Shown: positions 20,431-34,679, counted from the stretch's first letter. The stretch is DNA of 64,000 nucleotides from Eucommia ulmoides (GCA_016647705.1 CM028335.1:23662905-23726904), one strand, 5' to 3'. The notes: generated from the sequence alone by a model not told the origin. Numbers and translations are program-made.

Positions 20431-21471
20431 GATTTTATCGAATTTTTCTTCCTATTTATTTTTTAAATTGATTTTTTTTGACAGCGTTGCTGGAGCTCCA
20501 ATGACATCATCGAATTTTCTACTTCCATTTATCTTTTAATTGGTTATGTTTTTTGAATTTAGTTAGAATTTCTATTTCCATAGTTCGTTCATCTTTTTCA
20601 AAGAAGTTGGTTGAGTTCCATTTTCTTTTCTGTTGAAGCTCCGTCAACAGCGTTGGAGTTCAGTTCGCTAGGTCCAACACATTTTATTTAATGGATTGAT
20701 TTTCTTTTTTAATTGAAACATTTTCACTTTTATTTAAAAAAAAATAAAATATTATCATATTTGATGTATTTCATTTACAAGCCATTTCATTCCTATACTA
20801 ACCCTAATAGCTACCCAACATGGGAATTGTAATGTTCATTCCAGTCCCATATCAAATTTATTTTGTTACAAACATAAGAATCACAACGACAATTGTATTC
20901 CAATTAGATAGTCATTTTACATAGTGTGATGACTCGTTTAATTGGATGGAATGGAATCAAGACGAAACAGAATGCGAAAAACAGTGAAATGAATTTATTA
21001 ATGGAATAGTAATTACTAGCGAGATCACTATTTTGTCATATTGTTTGGTCACCGTGTTTATGTAAATGAATGGAATTTATGTATACAGTAATTTTAATAT
21101 ATATAAAATGAAAAGTTAATATACTTAGAATTATAAACTAAAAAATATATATATTTTTTCCTCTCCAACTTTTTCTCTAGCACATTCTGTCTTAATTTTT
21201 TAACAATGTTCTATCTCTAAATTGACTCTCTCCGTAAAGTATCAATAATATATAAATTATTTGCATAATTTTATGTCTGGTATTTTTTTCTCTTAGAAAA
21301 TTTTATATTTAGACACATTCTCTCTACATTTTTTTGACAATCAATTCATCTACTCTCTCTAAAAAAATATATTTCTAAATATTTATCTCGTTTCTTTTTT
21401 CTTTTTTTTTTTTTGTATTTATAATTTTTTAAAAGAAAAAAATCATTCCACATCTTAAAGTGAGGGATATC
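20431..21471. other. AT-rich spacer, nothing recognised
   Basis: No coding frame, repeat pair or RNA gene seen. It ends at the ATATC target duplication of the gypsy element. Confidence 0.6.
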
Positions 21472-23918
21472 TGTCACCCCCCACCCCGGGCACTCGTCAC
21501 CCATGGGGCCGGCGTAATGTCGACACGACATCACCTGAGCGACAAACCAAAATTAGAAGGCAACAGAATGCATTCATAATTATACAATCACAAAATCAGG
21601 TCATAAAACAGCTTCTCTAACTAGGGACACACCCGTCCCTGATATTTTAAATACAGCAAAAGGTAAAAAACGACAATGAACCTCTGCTAGGTTCGCCTCA
21701 GGCCGCACCTCCCAAAATTCCCCCTCGCTAAATCGCCGACGGACTCTACCCAGTGCCAGTAGGGGACCGACTCCTAGCTATTTCGCCTGCGAGTGTACTG
21801 CCTTCTTTTAATAAAACATTATTTGCATAATAATACATTCTAAATAATACATCATTTAAATATGGATCAAGAACAAATATCTAGATGTCACATAGCGTGT
21901 AAAAGTCTTCACAATATATGTAGTGAAAATAAAGCAATATTTATAAGTTCAATTTCAAAACTATCCAGTGTAAATATCCTACTAATCATCACAATAAAAT
22001 AATAAATCACCCAGTATGAATAAACATCACATCTCAAACCACCACTCCACCACAACACACACTAGTTGGCCATAGTGATCGTTTTAACCTCACGATCAGG
22101 AGTTACAACGGTACAGTAACATTCGTAGGAATGCCTTCCTACGAAATATCCACACCCATTTTTGGGGATAAACATAATCCACACCCCTTATGGGGAGAAA
22201 CATAATCCACACCCCTTACAGGAAGAAATATAATCCACTCGTATCTAACGAAAATTATTTTTAAGCCTTCTTTAGAAACCAACACAATTCCAAAAACCCT
22301 ACTTGATCCACATCATTTATGAAATCGTACAGTATAAGCAAACACATATGTCATTATATATATACAGAAAACAGTTTGGCAAGAAGACAGTACACTCACC
22401 TCGCTTCTTGTGCTACAATAACTGCACCGTCCAAAGCCTACCGGGATGCTGGCGTTTGCAAACCTAGTAATGATAAGGCCTAAATTAATATTTTAGGCAA
22501 AATAGTCAAATCGTGCCATGCAGACCCTAAGTTCCGAAATTTCCCATTTCCCCTATTTTACTTATGAAAATTACTGTTTCGAATAATTTTTATCTCATTA
22601 AAATAATTGCCTAAAATTTAGTAATACACACGGTCCCAATTTATCATTCCGATTCCGAAATTTTAATGTTAGAATTTAATTCAATAACCTAGAATAAACT
22701 TAATGGAAAACGTTACTCATCCCAAATCGTTCATGGGCCAAGAAATAGGTTTTTAATTCTTTTCGGGGTGGTCTGTGCAAATTCCTGTTTGATGTCAGTC
22801 CGCCGACCACCCCTTCCGATCACACACACACCGTCCGTCGCCGTTGGCCGACCACTCGCACATGCAAGGAAACACTCACACGCTATAGGGCTGAACGAAC
22901 GAACACACACACACACACACTTCAACACGGACGCCGCAACAGCGCCGACCACCGCTACCGTCTGCAGCCGTCGCCGGCGAGCTGAACAAACACACGCACA
23001 CAGTCCTCACACGCACACACTCACTCCACCGGTGACCCAACAGTGCCGCCGACCACCCCCCACACCTACCCACCTGATGAACAGTATACACCCATGCACA
23101 CTTTACCACCGTCGGCCAGTGACTAACGGCCGATCACCCACACCCGAAACTCACACGATCACAAACTCCACCGACACATGCACACTAAAATACACCTACA
23201 ATGGACCAAAATATCCCACCACCGACACCACCGTGACAATCACTGGGTATACGTCACCGACCCCCCCCCCCCCCCCCCCCACCGCTGAACCTTTACCGAC
23301 CAACTCAAAACCCTCATGCATGCATACACCTACCAAAAGTAGAGAAAAATACTCATAAATACTCACCAGACGATGGAGATGGAAGGCGATCGATCACACC
23401 GTTGACGATCTCACCCCCACGGCCGCCGAGCGAACCACCGAAAATTTACACGATCACTTCAAAGCAGCGGCCACAGGAACACACACATGCAGCCACGAGA
23501 TACACGCTCTGCTCTCTCACCGGCGGAACACCGATCATGGAGCCCCGACGTCCTCCTCCGATCCTCTCTCTCTCTAGAATTTTTTTTCTAATTTCGAACG
23601 CAACGGAGCTGTTTGATCAGTGCCCATGCACAAAAGGGGTATATATTGCATGGATATAGTGGTGGAGAACACTCCTAGCCTGCCACGTTGCCCCTCTTTC
23701 CTTCTCCCATTCCGGCGGTCTCGCACGCACGGCGTCGCGTGTGTTTAAGTTTTTTTTTTAATTACTCTTTCCCCCCTCTAATTCTTTAAAGCCTTCTTTA
23801 TGAGTTCAACTTAACATTTATAAGTTTCTAAAATGGTAATTTGATCCCTAACATTTTCAATTTTTAATTTCTAATTGGCAATTATTTATGACGTACGTTT
23901 TACGATTTAGGTTTTACA
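21472..23918 (-). repeat. 3' LTR of the chromovirus
   Basis: 2447 bp. It contains a three-unit repeat of about 29 bp at 22148-22245 (AATCCACACCCCTTAYRGGGAGAAACAT), a CA microsatellite at 22903-22921 and a C20 run near 23263. A minus-strand TATATA box lies near 23640 (CAATATATACCCC). The inner edge borders a purine-rich AGGAGAAAAAAG (minus strand), the polypurine tract. Apparent long plus-strand frames rich in His and Thr come from CA repeats. Confidence 0.93.
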
Positions 23919-23941
23919 ACTTTTTTCTCCTAAAAGAAATT

Positions 23942-26900
23942 TCATCCCGAAATTTTACCTGAGTTGAACAAATGAGGGTGTTTGTTCTTCATTTCTTCTT
24001 CTCGCTCCCATGTCGCCTCTTCCACCGCATGACTATGCCACAATACTTTGACTAGAGGAATTGTTTTCGTTCGCAACACCTGGTTTCTATGGCTTAGGAT
24101 TTGGACTGGCTCTTCAACGTAGGTTAAATATGTTTCCAACTCGATTGGCTGCGAAGTCAACACATGAGAAGGGTCTGGCACATATTTCCGGAGCATCAAT
24201 ACATGGAAAACGTCGTGTAGTCGAGATAATTCTGGTGGTAGCGCAAGTCTATATGCTGTTGTGCCAACTCGTTCTAGAATTTCATATGGTCCGATGTATC
24301 TTGGGCTCAACTTCCCTTTCGTCCCGAACCTCATTATGCCTTTCCATGGAGAGATACACAAGAACACATGATCTCCTACCTCGAACTCCAACTCCCGTCG
24401 GCGCTTGTCTGCATAACTCTTCTGTAGACTCTGAGCAATTTTTAATTTTTCTCGAATCACCTCTACTTTGTCTGCTGTCAGTTGGGCTAAGTCTGCCATC
24501 AATAATCTACGTTCACCCATCTCAGTCCAGCAAACTGGGGTCCTGCATCTTCTACCATATAATGCCTCATACGAGCCATTTCAATTGTCGAATGGTAGCT
24601 GTTATTGTAGACGAATTCCATCAATGGCAGATGATCATCCCAGCTACCAGGAAATTTCAGAACATATCCCCTCAACATATCCTCCAATGTCTGTATCGTT
24701 CGTTCTGATTGACCGTCTGTCTGAGGATGGAAAGCGGTACTAAATTTTAGCTTGGTACCCAAAGCAGTCTGGAGACTCGGCCAGAACCTCAAAGTAAATC
24801 TCGGATCTCTATCCGACACTATAGAAACCGGTGCGCCGTGTAACTTAACAATCTCATCGATATATAATCGGGCATACTTTTCAAGAGAAAAAATCGTCTT
24901 TATAGCCAGAAAATGAGTGGATTTGGAAAGCCTGTCAACGATCACCTAGATGGAATTATACCCTTTTTGAGTACGGGGTAATCTCGAAACAAAATCTATC
25001 GTGATATGCTTCCACTTCCACTCCGGAATAGGTAGAGGTTGCAATAACCCACCTGGACATTGATGCTCAATCTTTACTTGCTGACAAACAAGGCACCTTG
25101 CAACAAATTCTGCAATTTCCCGTTTCATTCCGATCCACCAATAATGCTCACGTAAGTCTCGATACATTTTGGTGCTCCCCGGATGCATCGCGTATGCTAA
25201 GCTATGCGCCTCTTCCAAGATATCTTTTTTCAAATTTACGTCATTAGGCACACACAGCCTATTCCCACACATCAAAGCTTCATCACTATCCCTGATATGA
25301 TGATCAGTTCTGTAACCATTTTTCACCTCATCCCGAATCCTCTCCAATAAAATGTCTGACTTTTGAGCTTCAATAATGCGGTTAATCAATGTTGGCCTCA
25401 AAGTCAAGGTTGCAAGCAATGCTGCCGTCTGACCAACCGCTAACTGAACTTGCAACGATCTCAACTCTGCATACAAGTTAGCATGCGTGACTCGAATGTG
25501 TGCGACCGAACCTACCGATTTTCGACTCAAAGCATCTGCTACAATATTTGCCTTTCCTGGATGATAGTGGATGGTGTAATCATAATCATTGATCAATTCC
25601 ATCCAACGCCTCTGCCTCAAATTTAATTCCTTCTGAGTAAACAGGTATTTCAGACTCTGATGGTCGGTGTATATCTCACATGTCTCGCCATACAGGTAGT
25701 GTCTCCAAATCTTCAGAGCGAACACAATTGCTGTCAACTCCAAATCGTGCGTCGGGTAATTACGCTCATGGTTCTTCAATTGCCGGGATGCATATGCGAT
25801 TACGTGACCCTACTGCATCAGAACACATCCCAACCCTTGGTGCGATGCGTCACTATAAATCATGAAACCACCTCCTTCCGACGGGAGAGACAGTATTGGT
25901 GCTGATATCAATCTACTCTTCAACTCCTGGAAACTTTGCTCACATTTGTTAGTCCACTCAAATTTGGATTCCTTGCGGGTTAATCGAGTCAACGGTGTAG
26001 CTATAACAGAAAATCCTTGCACAAACCGTCGATAATAACCCACCAACCCTAGGAAGCTTCGAACTTCAGTCACATTTTTCGGTCTTTCCCACTGAACAAC
26101 AACTTCCACTTTCTTTGGGTCTACCTGGATACCATCTCCTGAAATAACATGCCCCAAAAATACTATATGATCTAGCTAGAATTCACATTTGCTAAATTTC
26201 GCATATAACCGCTTCTCTCGCAACGTCTGTAATACGAGTTGGAGATGCTTCGCATGCTCTTCCCTATAATAAATTGATCCAGGTAAGGCTGGAAGATACG
26301 GTTCATCAAGTCCATGAAAACAGCAGGGGCGTTTGTCAATCCAAAGGGCATAACTAGAAATTCATAGTGTCCATATCTCATACGGAATGTCGTTTTTGCC
26401 ACGTCTCTATCTCTGACTTTTAATAGGTGGTACCCCGATCGAAGATCTATCTTGGAAAATACTTTAGCTTTCTGGAGCTGGTCAAACAAGTCATCAATCC
26501 TAGGTAACGGATATTTATTGCGAACCGTCACCCTATTCAGCTGCCGATAATCAATACACATTCTCAACATGCTATCCTTCTTCTTCACGAACAGCACTGG
26601 GGCACCCCAAGGGGAGACACTGGGCCTGATAAACTCACGGTCTAATAAGTCTTGCAACTGTACTTTCAACTCTTTCAGCTCAGTAGGTGCCATACGATAA
26701 GGTAGAATCGATATAGGGGTAGTGCCTGGAAGTAACTCGATCGTGAATTCCATCTCCCTATCTACGGGCAACCCTAGAAATTCTTCCGGAAATACGTCGG
26801 AAAAATCTTTGACTACTGGAATATCTGCCACCGGAATTTCCCTTTAACTAGTGTCAATCACGTGCGCAAGATATCCCTGACATCCTTTCTTCAATAATTT

Positions 26901-27356
26901 CCTGGCTTCTAGAACTGAAATTAAACTGACAGGAGTGATACTTCTATCTCCAGCAAATACAAACTCTGGCTCACCTGAGATTCGAAATATCACTTCTTTC
27001 TTGAAATAATCCACCGTGGCATGATATCCGGATAGCAAATCCATCCCCAGTATTATATCGAAAACGTGAATACTCAAGGGTAATAGATCTGCCAATAACT
27101 CTCTATCACCAAGCCAAAGTGGATTGTCCTTATACACACTATCGATCTAGACCGACTCACCCACTGGAGTAGAAATAACAATACGATTTGATAAAGAACT
27201 GGGAAATCTGCCTACTTCCATCATGAAGGTTGCTGAAACAAATGAATGTGTAAAACCGGAATCAATAAGTACACGAGCATCTCTAGCGTATAAAGATATG
27301 ATACCTGTGACCACATCAGGAGTAGCCTGAGCATCCTGTCGTGTAGTAGTAAACAC
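23942..27356 (-). pseudogene. Chromovirus pol: protease, RT, RNase H, integrase, chromodomain-like tail
   Basis: Protease: ARVLIDSGFTHSFV (27356-27147), then FDIILGMDLLSGYHA (27137-26844). RT (26831-26172): [82 protein letters not shown]. The next segment, which should hold the catalytic VFIDD motif, is missing: after QFI the sequence resumes in another frame at [20 protein letters not shown]. RNase H (26157-25400) has [47 protein letters not shown]. Integrase has the zinc-binding [10 protein letters not shown] and [33 protein letters not shown], then the chromodomain-like tail. In-frame stops occur at about 27147, 26844, 25810 and 24946, and a frameshift near 24530. Confidence 0.92.
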
Positions 27357-27362
27357 ATGGCC

Positions 27363-28618
27363 TCACGTTGGAGGTCTACCAGCCGATCCTCTACCCAGCC
27401 CTTGGGCGGTGCTAGGACCCACACTACCCATACTGCTCGCAGGAGGCACAAATGTAGAAGCAAGTTTCGGACAATGCGTAGATATGTGTCCTGGCTCATG
27501 ACAGTGAAAACATATCAGTCCTCCCCTAGGACAATCTCTAGCTAAATGACCCGGTGCTCCACACTGATAACATCTGTTTCCTCCATTTTGAGTAACCGGC
27601 TGACTTTTCCCATACCTTTGCGGACCCACACTAGCTTCCGACGCACTTTGTTGTTGCCTGGGGTATGATTGTCGAGGACCACGGCTTCTAACTGATTGGC
27701 TAAACGATGAGGCTCGAGCAACTGGCGGTCGAGATACCGTCCCTCGTGAAGTGCCACCCGAAAATCTGTTAGGTGACTCAAATCGACTCTTCTTGAACTG
27801 CTCTCAACTCTCGACAGCTTCCTGCACATCCCTCTCCACTAGCTTTGCCGTATTCACCAACTCTGCATAATTGTTAATCTGCTTGCTTGTCAACCTGGAA
27901 CATATCTCTAACTGAAGTCCCTTCTGGAAACGTCTGCATTTCGCTTTTTCCGTCTTTACCAAATCAAGGGTAAAACGGGATAAAGAATCAAATTTGACTT
28001 CGTACTGCTGAACTGTCATATTTCCCTGTTTCAACACGATAAATTCTTCCTCCATCTGGAATCGGTAAGACTCAGGAAGATATTTTTCGTTAAACACAGC
28101 AACGAAACGACCCCACGTGATATCTTCGCCAGAACCAGAAATCAACATTTTCATTTCTTCCCACCAATGCTCGGCCTCCTTCCTTAGCTGGAAAGTGGCA
28201 AGGAAAACTCGACTATCGTCGATAATTCCCATCACCTCGAATACATGACCCACACCTCTAATCCAATTCTCCGCGTCAGCCGGACCTACCGTCCTGGTGA
28301 AAGCCGGAGGGTCTAACTCCTTGAACCTCTTCAGTCGTACCGCCTGAGATGTGGCAGTATCACTTTAGGCCCTTTGACTTTCCATAATCCTCGCTTGCTG
28401 CTCCGTCAGCCGGGCAGCGGCCTGCAAAATTCTTTCAACCGCATCTAAGCTCCCTTGCAACCTATCACCCTGCGTGTGGGATTCCACAATATGCAAACTT
28501 TTCTGGTCCCTATCTCTCTATTCCTGAGGCTCCACTTACCTCGGGGATTCCGTCTGCCCCTGGGGTCTCACACTCCCAGAGGTTCCATCTCCCCCCCTCC
28601 ATACCTGTTATCAGCCAT
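27363..28618 (-). pseudogene. Chromovirus gag
   Basis: An ATG at 28618 (MADNRYGG) opens gag, but a C7 run near 28595 shifts the frame. From 28253 the gag core is clear: FLATFQLRKEAEHWWEEM, WGRFVAVFNEKYLPES, KFDSLSRF, RRFQKGL. A TGA at 27804 is followed in the same frame by a basic stretch and two zinc knuckles, CYQCGAPGHLARDCP and CFHCHEPGHISTHCP. Another TGA at 27363 separates gag from protease; in the intact family gag and pol form one frame. Gag would package the RNA. Confidence 0.9.
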
Positions 28619-28819
28619 AAAATTCAATTCAACGACTAACTAGGTCAACCAGAAAAATGAAAGCAATTAATATACGTTAATTAACTATTACGCAAGTATC
28701 AACAGCATCCATTGACACCCTATCTTAAAGTCCCCTACTGACTAGATGACCGATACGTCTTCCTATCTCCCAATCTTTTACACTACAAGCACTAGTAAAT
28801 CTACAGAACCTACAACCTA

Positions 28820-28832
28820 GGCTCTGATACCA
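28820..28832 (-). other. Primer binding site, initiator tRNA-Met
   Basis: On the minus strand TGGTATCAGAGCC lies four bases inside the 5' LTR end (GGTGACA-ATTT). This is the usual iMet site. Confidence 0.92.
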
Positions 28833-28836
28833 AAAT

Positions 28837-30345
28837 TGTCACCCCCCACCCCAGGCAACTGTCACCCATGGCGCTGGCGTGACGTTGACACAACATCACC
28901 TAGGCGACAAACCAAAACTAGAAGGCGACAGAATGCATTCATAATTATACAATTACAAAATCAGGTCATAAAACAGCTTCTCTAACTAGGGACACACCCG
29001 TCCCTGATATTTTAAATACAGCAAAAGGTAAAAAATGACAATGAACCTCTACTAGGTTCACCTCAGGCCGCACCTCCCAAAATTCCCCGTCGCTAAACCG
29101 CCGACGGACTCTACCGAGTGTCAGTAGGGGACCGACTCCTAGCTATTTCCCCTGCAAGTATACTGCCTTCTTTTAATAAAACATTCTTTGCATAATAATA
29201 CATTCTAAATAATACATCATTTAAATATGGATCAAGCACAAATATCTAGATGTCACATAGCGTGTACAAGTCTTCACAATATATGTAGTAAAAATAAAGC
29301 AATATTTATAAGTTCCATTTCAAAACTATCCAGTGTAAATATCCTACTGATCATCACAATAAAATAATAAATCACCCAGTATGAATAAACATCACATCTC
29401 AAACCACCACTCCACCACAACACACACTGGCTAGCCATAGTGATCGTTTTAACCTCACGATCGGGAGTTGCAACGGTACCATAACATTCGTAGGAATGCC
29501 TTCTTACGAAATATCCACACCCATTTTTGGGGAGAAACATAATCCACACCCCTTACGGGGAGAAACATATTCCACACCCTTTAGGGGAGAAATATAATCC
29601 ACTCGTATCTAACGAAAATTATTTTTAAGCCTTCTTTAGAAACCAACACAATTCCAAAAACCCTACTTGATCCACATCATTTATGAAATCGTACAGTATA
29701 AGCAAACACATATGTCATTATATATATACAGAAAACAGTTTGGCAAGAAGACAGTACACTCACCTCGCTTCTTGTGCTACAATAACTGCACCGTCCAAAG
29801 CCTACCGGGATGCTGGCGTTTGCGAACCTAGTAATGATAGGGCCTAAATTATTATTTTACACAAAATAATCAAATCGTGCCATGCAGACCCTAAGTTCTG
29901 AAATTTTCTATTTCCCCTATTTTACTTATGAAAATTACTGTTTCGGGTAATTTTTATCTCATTAAAATAATTGCCTAAAATTTAATAATACACACGGTCC
30001 CAATTTATCATTCCGATTCCGAAGTTTTAATGTTAGAATTCAATTCAATAACCTGGAATAAACTTAACGAAAAACGTTACTCATCCCGAATCATTCATGG
30101 GCCAAGAAATAGGTTTTTAATTCTTTTCGGGGTGGTCGGTGCAAATTCCTCTTCTTTTTTTTTCCCCTTTTTTTTTTTCTCTTTTTTTTTTCTTCTTCCT
30201 TCTCTTTTTTTTTCCTGTGTTCCGTTTTCTGTTTGATGTCAGTCCGCCGACCACCCCTTCCGATCACACACCCACCGTCCGTCGCCGTTGGTCGACCACT
30301 CGCACACGCAAGGAAACACTCACACGCTACAGGGCTGAACGAACG

Positions 30346-30382
<37 letters not shown>

Positions 30383-31364
30383 AAGTCAACACGGACGCCG
30401 CAACAGCGCCGACCACCGCCATCGTCTGTAGCCATCGCCGGCGAGCTGAACAAACACACGCACACGGTCCTCACATGCACACACTCAACAGTGCCACCGA
30501 CCACCCCCCACACCTACCCACCTGATGAACAGTATACACCCATGCACACTCTACCACCGTCGACCGGCGACCAACGGCCGATCACCCACACCCGAAACTC
30601 GCACGATCACAAACTCCACCGGCACATGCACACTAAAATACACCTACAACATACCAAAATATCCCGCCACCGATACCACCGTGACAATCGTCAGGTATAC
30701 GTTACCGACCCCCTCCCCACCGTTGAACCTTTACCGACCAACTCAAAACCCTCATGCATGCATACACCTACCAAAAGTAGAGAAAAATACTAATAAATAC
30801 TCACCAGACGATGGAGACAGACGGCGATCGATCACACCATTGACATCTCACCCCCACGGCCGCTGAGCGAACCACCGAAAATTCACACGATCGCTTCAAA
30901 GCAGCGGCCACAGGAACATACACATGCAACCACGAGATACACGCTCTGCTCTCTCACCGGCGGAATGCCGATCACGGAGCCCCGATGTCCTTCTCCGATC
31001 CTCTCTCTCTCTCTCTAGAATTTTTTTTTCTAATTTCGAACGCAACAGAGCCGTTTGATCAGTGCCCATGCACAAAAGGGGTATATATTGAATGGATATA
31101 GTGGTGGAGAACGCTCCTAGCCTGCCACGTTGCCCCTCCTTCCTTCTCCCATTCCGGCGGTCTCGCACGCACGGCGTCGCGTGTGTTTAAGTTTTTTTTT
31201 TTTTTAATTACTCTTTCCCCCCTCTAATTCCTTAAAGCCTTCTTTATGAGTTCAACTTAACATTTATAAGTTTCTAAAATGGTAATTTGATCCCTAACAT
31301 TTTCAATTTTTAATTTCTAATTGGCAATTATTTATGACGTACGTTTTACGATTTAGGTTTTACA
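28837..31364 (-). repeat. 5' LTR of the chromovirus
   Basis: 2528 bp, colinear with 21472-23918 with scattered substitutions. It differs by a T-rich insert of about 80 bp at 30150-30232, a longer CA run at 30344-30380 and a shorter C run. A minus-strand TATATA box is near 31085. The same 29-bp units occur at 29515-29600. Confidence 0.93.
30150..30232. repeat. T-rich insert present in only one LTR
   Basis: Between AATTCCT and CTGTTTGATGTCAG the 5' LTR has a run of T and C missing from the matching place in the 3' LTR (about 22784). It arose after insertion or at a simple-sequence tract. Confidence 0.7.
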
Positions 31365-34060
31365 ATATCAATCTTCTATTTTTTATTCCAATGGAATAAA
31401 AAAAAAAATCATTACATTGTTTAACCAAACGAGAATGTGAAATAATTAATTGAATAACTTGTTTTATAAAAAGAGGTTAGTGGATAGTTTATTATATAAT
31501 CAACATAAATAATCAGTGATCATATTTTAATTTGGACTGTGACATCTTTTATGTAGTAGCCCAGTTAAGTGACAAATATAGGTTTAGAGTTTTGTTGAAA
31601 CCCGTTATGGGAGGACCCAACGAGAAACCCTAGTATATATAACTAGATCCCCTCACTAGTTTAGATTAAGGGTTTTTTTTTTTCTATTGAGAGCCGTTAT
31701 CACAATATCTAAATCATAGGAAAAAAAACTTAGTTAGTAATCCGTTGCGACAGATTCAATCTCCTACGATGTCCCGAATAAGTACGTATTTGATTACCGT
31801 TCTTTATTGTTGTGTCATAATAATCATGTATATTTATGATCTTTAATTTATTTCCGTATTATTGTGATTATGAGATATAATCTACAATTTGATGTACTAA
31901 ACATTACATAAATTAAAAAACAAAAATGAATGGATCTGCAAATCCTTCATTCTTCTTGTATTAATTACAATTTGATTTTTCTCTCATTTTGTCAAATATT
32001 AAAAATATTTTATATTATTTTTATAATATTTAAAATACTTATTATCTTTTCAGTTTGAATACCTAACTTCTATCATTTTTTGTTAGTAAAAATACTACCA
32101 TGTATGCTTTTTGTTTTTGTTTTTTATTTTCTATTCTCTATATTTTTCTTTTGTTTTTTATTTTTTATTTTTTATTTCTACATATATTTTTTTTTAATAT
32201 TTTGGTATGATATTCATAAAAAGAAATAATCGAAAACTAAAAAACAATATTGCGAAAAAGTTATTATTGGTCATTGGTTTCTTTATTACCCTGCTGTCCT
32301 AATCCAATCCCGTGAAGCTTGCTGTATATATAGGTCAGAAAACGTTCGCCGTGAAGCTTGCTGTAATATAGGCTAGAGAACGTTCGAAATAACTTTTTAT
32401 TAGGGTAGATTTGGTTGGTTGAAAAAAATAATGGATGAGAAAATAGAAAAGAGAAAGAGGTGCCAAAAAAAATATTGGTGAAAAAGAAAAACAAAATGAA
32501 AATACAAGCACTTTTCTCTTCTTCTTTTTTTTTCCCTCAGGATGAAAATGAAAGAAAAATAGTTAAAATTTGACAAAAAGAATTTATCAAAATTACAATT
32601 ATATTTTTTATAATAGAATTTTTAATTTATTTTTATAATATATGGGAGTAAAATAGTAAATTAGTGAATTATTTTCTCTTTTTCATTTTCTTTTCTAATA
32701 AAACAACCTTAGGAAAAATAATTTTTCTTTCACAATGGATAAAAATATTATTTTCTTATTTTTTTTTCTATTCTTCCAACTAAACGTACTCGTGCTTTGA
32801 TAATTTTGACTTCGGAATTAAGTTCGCTTTGCCAACTTTGTTGACAAATAAATCATTTGAATTTCTTAATAGAATACTATTTTATCCATATACTAAATAA
32901 GTAATTAAGCGTGATGTTTTGTCATATTTTTGAAATAGTTTTAAATAATTAAATAAAACAAAAAAATTATTTAAAAATATAAATATAAAAATCAAAAGTG
33001 TTGAATAATATGGATATAATATTTTACTATTATTTGTATAAATTATTTTTAATATAAAATAATAACTAATTAAATAAAAGTAGCTGAGGAAAATCTAGCT
33101 AATCAATATAGTTTAAAAAAAAATCTACTTTTTTTAAAAATAAATATTAAAATTTTTAAGAATAATTAACAGATAAAATATTGAGAGAATATGCATAAAA
33201 AATACAATTTACATATAGATCTACAAAAATGTCTACATAGAAACACACGTTAGAGTTTAATCTAATGGTTTCAGGGTTTAATCTAGTGGTTCAAGATCCA
33301 TGTTTATATATTAAAAAATATTATTTTATATATATATATATATAAAAACAAACTAAATATTAGTTTTAAAATTAGATAGGTGCATGTAATAACTCTACTA
33401 ACATAATGTCAATATTCGGTGGCTGGAAAAAAAAGAAAAAAGAAAAAAAAGAAATTAGGATTATATTATTTAACAATGTCAAGAAGAAACAAGTTCCAAT
33501 TCTTTACTCCTTGGGGTCAAGAGAGTAAAACAGAAATCGAAGAGCTAACACAAGACTATATTACCCTCCCTCTTTATGGGAAAAATACAATCCTTACCTT
33601 GACCTCTACGGCAAAAGAAGCTTCGTCCAAAACGCGTGTACGTGGAAAATATGAAGCCTCCCCTCATCCTGGAAACTACACAGGACTGGGCCCCACATTG
33701 AGCAATTTCTCCCCGGCTACGGGCTTCTTCTCCCCCACCTTCGGAAAAAGTGGTAACAAAGTTAGTTTAACCCGTCTAATCGATTAGTTATTTATTTTTA
33801 TTTTTTTTCGGAATTTTCTTTCGTAACCCTTTACTTTTATTTTTATTTTCTTTTAAATAAAACAACTTTATAATTACCTTCCAAATAAAACATCATTCAT
33901 AACTCCTATTTTAAAAAATTATTACATTAACTCTTTCTAATTTTTTTAATGACAAAAATAACCCTAGTTCAATTTAACCATAACCACTATATAAATCAAA
34001 AGAGTTATTCTACTTAGCACGTTATTCTACTTAGCACCATATGGTTTTAAGTTGGAATCT
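31365..34060. other. AT-rich spacer without a gene
   Basis: Mostly A/T runs. A possible LTR-like patch is at 31580-31720 (TGTTGAAACCCGTTATGGGAGG, TATATATAAC). A GC-richer patch at 33540-33780 has a 122-codon plus-strand frame with no recognisable motif and no ATG at its start; I do not call it a gene. Confidence 0.5.
32311..32386. repeat. Short tandem duplication
   Basis: CGTGAAGCTTGCTGTATATA...AACGTTCG is followed at 32350 by a second copy with a few changes; unit about 38 bp. Confidence 0.8.
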
Positions 34061-34679
34061 CCAAACATAGTATCGAGAGCAAGCTTTTCTTGAACCTATT
34101 CTTCCTAAAAATTTCTTCTTCGTAACCCTAATCCTATCAAAGCTTTCGTTACTTTTTTTTTTTTCTCCTGTGGTATTCGTACGTACTACGGTCTCACCAT
34201 TGCTCCGGTATCCATAATCATCACATCACAACATTTGTAATGAAGAGATGAGCACAACGCCATCAAAATCACCTCCACTAGAGCTTCCACGCGCTCTCAC
34301 GCATCTCCCAAAGCCTGCAGTACCACCAAACCACGCCACCTCGGATTTTTGGTTTTGCTGCCTCAACCAGGGCTACAAATCAATTAAATAGCATATCATT
34401 GGAACCGCCTTGACGAGAGGATTCCAAAACCACCAACAATGCCTAGATCTAAGACCACACGTTCCCTCACACGTTTCCAGAAGGGACGATTGTCTTTTCA
34501 TCTCAAATCCACGCGCTGCCTCTGCATGTTCTATTCCACGTCAACCCTAATCAACACCCACTCAACATCCAAGTTAGCACCACATCAACGCCACATCCGC
34601 ATTGACTTCCACGTCACTTATTGACTTGTCATGTCATCACCTAGTCAACCTTCCTCTGCTATGTCACCGGTTTATTTGA

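Larger units (their letters stand above)
21472..31364 (-). mobile_element. Full-length Ty3/gypsy chromovirus (Tekay/Del type), defective
   Basis: 9.9 kb with two LTRs of about 2.45 and 2.53 kb, both TGTCACCCC...TTTTACA, and the TSD ATATC on each side (21467-21471 and 31365-31369). On the minus strand: 5' LTR (31364-28837), tRNA-iMet primer site, gag with two zinc knuckles, protease, RT, RNase H, integrase and a chromodomain-like tail, a purine tract, 3' LTR (23918-21472). The DVFHVLMLRKYVPDPSHV and VKVLWHSHAVEEATWEREEEM tail is typical of Tekay/Del. The coding frame is mostly continuous but has several stops, and the RT active site is deleted. Confidence 0.94.

Noticed and set aside
22768..23358. 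A 196-codon plus-strand frame rich in His, Thr and Pro (and its twin at 30233-30793)
   Set aside because: It lies in both LTRs of the chromovirus and is made of CA and ACC repeats; no start context or known motif, and it is antisense to the element.
31580..31720. A small solo LTR (TGTTGAAACCCG...TTATCACA) with a TATATATA box
   Set aside because: No TSD, no second copy in the window, and both ends are ambiguous.
33419..33787. A 122-codon plus-strand frame
   Set aside because: It does not begin with ATG, its start is an A-rich run, and neither strand shows a recognisable domain or splice pattern.
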